The notes below the pieces were generated by a model. That model had not been told where the DNA came from. It did no database searches and saw only the letters and a program-made list of their open reading frames with translations. Of a DNA stretch of 34,685 nt, positions 31,915 through 34,685 are shown in pieces. This DNA comes from Clostridiales bacterium (lineage in GTDB: Bacteria > Bacillota > Clostridia > Christensenellales > QALW01), in NCBI GenBank assembly GCA_018376855.1, contig JAHAAN010000002.1, positions 1-34,685 on the forward strand, in the 5' to 3' direction. Position numbers and translations under genes: made by a program. The stretch's first letter is position 1. Each line of letters starts with the position of its first letter.

Positions 31915-33474
31915 ATGAAAAAAGGACGCAGATGGCTGTCCGCTGTAGCGGCGGCGATTATGGCATTGTGTATGGTTCCGGCTATTGCATTTGCCGAAGA
32001 GGAAAATGTCGTGAACATTTCCGATTCCCAAGGGCTGATTGATGCAATTAATAATCAGCAGGATGGGCAGACATGGGTACTTGCTGAGGGTACGTATGAT
32101 ATAGCTGACGGCTGTTTGGAGCATGAAGCAAACATCGGCGGCGTGGTGAGCGGGTTTGTATTCCAAATTCATGCAAACAATCTTACGATTAAGGGCAGCG
32201 GAGATGTTACCATTACCAGTACTTATGAAGCAAATTCCGGAATTTGGAGTGCGCAGAACTTTATTACTGTGAGCGGTTCAGGCGTAACGATTCAGGATGT
32301 AAAGCTCCAAGGAAACCGCAATGCATATTATGACGGCTGCAATAAAGTGCTTGAGCTGGCTGGCGCAGGAAAAGATTTGACTTTGAAGAATGTGGATTGC
32401 CTCGCCTTGACTGATGCAGACGGCAAGAAAAACAGCGGTTCCATTTATATTAATGTTGCGGATGCAGGTAATACTGTTCTTGAGGATGTAACTTTGGCGT
32501 CTTGGATCAATGCCCGTGCAGTAACCGCAGGAACCGTTACGGCAAAAAATGTAACACAGGATTTTACTAACAACACCTATGCGGGGTATACCTACGGTGA
32601 TTACGGTTATGCTTGGAATCCCGGCATCAGCGGCGAAAATGTTGTATTGGACGGCTTTACCATTAAGGTAGACGAGAAAAGCGAGTTTGTGCAGCAGATC
32701 GTCAAGAATCTCAAGCCGGGTACGACTATCGAGCTTATGAGCGATATTAAGCTCAGTGAAGAGCTTTATATCAACAGTGTGGATCAGATTACAATTAAGG
32801 GTAATGGTCATACTATTACTGCTGCCGATGATTTCAAAATGAATTTGGAGGGGCAGATTCAGCTGGTAAAAATCGAAGCTGATGGTGTAACCTTGGATGA
32901 CGTTAAGCTGGTTGCCACGGATAAGAACAAGCACACCTTGGATATTTGGGGCGCAGATAACGTGGTTCTGAATAATGTTGTTTTGGATCATTCTAAAGCA
33001 TCTTCCGGCGCGCCAATGGTAATTAACAGCTCTAAAGTGGCTGTAACGGGTTCATTGACGGTAGTTACCGGCGATAAACCATGGTACGGCGTAGATTTGG
33101 ATAACAAAAACGGCGACGCTTCTTTGACCTTTGAAAAGGATTCGTCTTTGATCTTTACAGATGAAAGCAGCGAGCAGAATAAGGTTTTGATCTTTGTGGA
33201 AAAGAGCAATGCAGAAGGAAATGCGCCTGTTTTAGAGAGCAATTCCGAAAACGTTTTCTTTGAGAAAAACGAGGACGGCACGGTAGCGAATCTGCACACT
33301 GAACACACTTATGAAAACGGCAAGTGCACCGTTTGCGGAAAAGCAGATCCTAACGGTGAACCGCCTTCTCAGACCGGCGAAAACAACATTTTCGTTTCAG
33401 CAGTTTTGCTGTTTATCAGCGGAGCTGCGGTAATAGCGTTGGTTGCCTTCGGAAAAAAGAAAAGAACTATTTAA
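31915..33474 (+). CDS. Secreted beta-helix surface protein with C-terminal membrane anchor
   Basis: The 519-residue protein starts with a signal peptide (MKKGRRWLSAVAAAIMALCM, then a hydrophobic core ending AIAFA at about residue 27). The body is rich in short valine/asparagine/threonine strands such as LTIKGSGDVTITS and VTIQDVKLQGN, as in right-handed parallel beta-helix (pectin-lyase-like) proteins. A short HTYENGKCTVCGKADPN module follows near 475-491. The end is PPSQTGENN, a hydrophobic segment and KKKRTI, laid out like a sortase signal but with SQTG in place of LPxTG. It is a likely adhesin or glycan-binding protein; no catalytic residues can be assigned. The ATG at 31915 has AAAAGGAGG upstream; an earlier in-frame ATG at 31852 is rejected. 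Confidence 0.85.
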   Translation: MKKGRRWLSAVAAAIMALCMVPAIAFAEEENVVNISDSQGLIDAINNQQDGQTWVLAEGTYDIADGCLEHEANIGGVVSGFVFQIHANNLTIKGSGDVTITSTYEANSGIWSAQNFITVSGSGVTIQDVKLQGNRNAYYDGCNKVLELAGAGKDLTLKNVDCLALTDADGKKNSGSIYINVADAGNTVLEDVTLASWINARAVTAGTVTAKNVTQDFTNNTYAGYTYGDYGYAWNPGISGENVVLDGFTIKVDEKSEFVQQIVKNLKPGTTIELMSDIKLSEELYINSVDQITIKGNGHTITAADDFKMNLEGQIQLVKIEADGVTLDDVKLVATDKNKHTLDIWGADNVVLNNVVLDHSKASSGAPMVINSSKVAVTGSLTVVTGDKPWYGVDLDNKNGDASLTFEKDSSLIFTDESSEQNKVLIFVEKSNAEGNAPVLESNSENVFFEKNEDGTVANLHTEHTYENGKCTVCGKADPNGEPPSQTGENNIFVSAVLLFISGAAVIALVAFGKKKRTI

Positions 33475-33494
33475 GAAATATCAAATAGTATTTA

Positions 33495-33530
33495 AACAGA
33501 GCGGAAGAAGTTTTTCCGCTCTGTTTTTTT
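33495..33530 (+). terminator. Intrinsic terminator after the surface protein gene
   Basis: AACAGAGCGGAA (33495-33506) pairs with TTCCGCTCTGTT (33514-33525), followed by a T tract. Confidence 0.9.
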
Positions 33531-33831
33531 GATATCCTGAACAATATTCTACAAAATTGTAAGGATGTTAAGAGAATTGTAAGCTATAGACGCAGAAAGC
33601 GGTTGTCTGTAATCATTTTAGGTTATTTGAAAAGAGATATTAAAGGAAAGGTATTTATGTTACAGTGGCTGTTTTCGTTTTAGGAGTGTGTTTAGCAGGA
33701 GTTGTTTATTATTTGGAAAATTATATAATGAGTTTTTATGGTTAAAGATTAAAAAATATAGCCCTTGGTGAACAGCAGTAATAAGAATTGCTGTTCAAAC
33801 AAAACACTAAAGAAAATCCATTTGATACGGA
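33531..33831. other. Intergenic stretch with possible tiny membrane-peptide remnant
   Basis: After AAAGGAAAGG (33641-33650) the frame of GTG 33665 to TAA 33745 reads VAVFVLGVCLAGVVYYLENY and a few more residues, like one membrane helix. The only nearby ATG (33657) is in another frame and stops after eight residues. An 8-bp hairpin GAACAGCA/TGCTGTTC lies at 33770-33796. No confident gene. Confidence 0.3.
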
Positions 33832-33987
33832 TTTTTTATTGCTTCGCAACAAAAAACATACTATGGCCATGGCTCTCGCCCCTTATGGGGCAACCGAGCC
33901 ATATGGCCTTAAAAATAGCCGCATATTTTTTGCAGTTTGATGCCTTTTCTTCCTGCGGCTGTTTTTTATTGCTTTGCGGTCAAAAAT
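33832..33987. repeat. Composite hairpin repeat, copy 3
   Basis: The stretch holds TTTTTTATTGC/GCAACAAAAAA (33832-33856), a strong two-helix stem (GGCCATGGCTC and GCCCC at 33865-33882 pairing with GGGGC and GAGCCAT at 33887-33902), the block GGCCTTAAAAATAGCCGC (33905-33922), and a second T-arm hairpin at 33962-33987. Blocks match 1837-1895 and 5573-5597. Confidence 0.6.
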
Positions 33988-34044
33988 CATACAATATTTA
34001 TAATTTTGCTTATACAAAAACTGAGCCAATATGGTATCCAAATT

Positions 34045-34685
34045 TTATGGGCCGGTTTTATTTCGCTTAAAATTTAGTTTCGACCACAAAAGGATCATTA
34101 ACTGCCCCGGAATTCCGAGAATAAATATTTGCCAAATGTTTATTTCAAACAGCAGCGCTGTTAAAAAAATGCAACTTAATATTGACCACATTAAAAAAGA
34201 AATAATCAGAAAATTTCTGCGCTTATTAAACCATATAGAATTAAAAATAAGCCATACAATCATGGACACCGGAATTGCATATACAAAAGAAAGCCAATGA
34301 AACTGTATTTTTTCCGGAAGCATATCCATAACAGCGAAAGCAAATACAGCAATAAACCACACTAATAGGATCCCCATGCCTGTAATAAACGCATGGTTGC
34401 GTTTTTTTCTTTGGTCGTTTGCTCCGAGGGAAACGGATGATTTTTCAATAGGTTCCTTCAATCGAACTAAATCGTCCAGCGAAACCTGAAATAAATCTGC
34501 TATCTCTGTTAAAACCACTATATCAGGCATAGACTCCGCACGTTCCCATTTAGAAACTGCTTTATCCGAATAATTTATTTTTTCAGCCAATTCCAACTGG
34601 GTCATACCGTTTGCCAAGCGCAAATCTGCTATATTTTTTGCAATGACTATTTTAATATCGGCCTTCGACAATGCAGGTTGTCTTT
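34045..34685 (-). CDS. XRE-type regulator with C-terminal membrane domain, start at or beyond window edge
   Basis: The N-terminal 65 residues form a helix-turn-helix of the Cro/XRE class: NIADLRLANGMTQLELAEKI followed by NYSDKAVSKWERAESMPDI. After a charged linker come about four hydrophobic segments (ITGMGILLVWFIAVFAFAVM, then FVYAIPVSMIVWLIF and two more), so the regulator is membrane-anchored. Such proteins are common in Clostridia; the signal is unknown. The first visible start is TTG at 34671, but the frame stays open to the end of the window (residues RQPA precede it) and no ribosome site is seen, so the true start may lie outside. Confidence 0.8.
   Translation of the reverse strand, partial: RQPALSKADIKIVIAKNIADLRLANGMTQLELAEKINYSDKAVSKWERAESMPDIVVLTEIADLFQVSLDDLVRLKEPIEKSSVSLGANDQRKKRNHAFITGMGILLVWFIAVFAFAVMDMLPEKIQFHWLSFVYAIPVSMIVWLIFNSIWFNKRRNFLIISFLMWSILSCIFLTALLFEINIWQIFILGIPGQLMILLWSKLNFKRNKTGP

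Noticed and set aside
32278..32991. A 237-codon minus-strand frame opposite the beta-helix gene
   Set aside because: Repeated strand-forming codons of the real gene produce this open antisense frame. No start signals or family match.
32500..33300. Possible tandem amino-acid repeats in the surface protein as a CRISPR or DNA repeat
   Set aside because: The strands resemble each other only loosely at protein level, with no regularly spaced DNA repeats.
34664..34670. TTCGACA, a perfect reverse-complement 0A box
   Set aside because: It lies inside the coding start of the XRE regulator gene. A single 7-mer in 34 kb is expected by chance.

Overview
The window looks like part of the chromosome of a spore-forming low-to-moderate GC Firmicute of class Clostridia. 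Evidence: Spo0A (30146-30937), a small sigma-G inhibitor Gin (18652-18831), two T-box leaders, sigma-A promoters with 17-bp spacers, strong AGGAGG ribosome binding sites, and a giant acyl-CoA dehydratase activase typical of anaerobes. I cannot name the species. The window also holds the replication-origin neighbourhood: dnaA, dnaN, recF, parA, parB, two perfect parS sites and several groups of DnaA boxes. There are no rRNA or tRNA genes, no phage or IS genes and no CRISPR array.

Layout. 1-1842: proline T-box leader, an archaeal-type proS and its terminator. 1994-2503: a GNAT acetyltransferase on the minus strand. 2985-5159: a UvrD/PcrA-like helicase. 5630-9868: a 1412-residue 2-hydroxyacyl-CoA dehydratase activase-like protein. 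10476-11804: dnaA on the minus strand, divergent from gltX and a tldD-like protease gene (12335-15190), with an AT-rich DnaA-box region between dnaA and gltX. 15482-18479: a minus-strand operon of Orn/Lys/Arg decarboxylase-like gene (yaaO type), tmk and dusB. 18652-18831: gin, divergent from that operon. 18948-19394: a zinc-ribbon protein. 19721-21971: dnaN and recF. 22017-23848: parA-parB (minus) with two parS sites upstream. 23894-26243: a minus-strand cluster of GT2-GtrA glycosyltransferase, a half-size TIM-barrel-like protein and uppP. 26396-28774: cysteine T-box, cysE and cysS. 29069-29791: a glycerophosphodiester phosphodiesterase. 30146-30937: spo0A, followed by a dense DnaA-box cluster. 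31240-31605: a small zinc-ribbon protein with an acidic tail. 31915-33474: a secreted beta-helix surface protein. 34045-34685: a membrane-anchored XRE regulator open at the window edge.

How the genes work together. The replication and segregation genes (dnaA, dnaN, recF, parAB/parS) are together, but dnaA is inverted and about 8 kb from dnaN instead of sitting directly before it. Hand counts of G and C in sampled lines suggest that the plus strand is C-rich or balanced on the left and G-rich on the right, with the change somewhere between about 18.5 and 22 kb. The origin may therefore lie nearer dnaN than dnaA. The decarboxylase-tmk-gin group matches the csfB...yaaO-tmk neighbourhood near the Bacillus origin. 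The cysE-cysS operon links cysteine synthesis and cysteine charging under one cysteine-sensing T-box. The glycosyltransferase-GtrA fusion and UppP both act on undecaprenyl-phosphate carriers.

Most interesting leads: a seven-box DnaA cluster after spo0A, the split dnaA/dnaN origin, two families of short dispersed intergenic repeats, a hairpin with an eight-residue mini-ORF between dnaN and recF, and a surface protein with a non-canonical sorting-type C-terminus.
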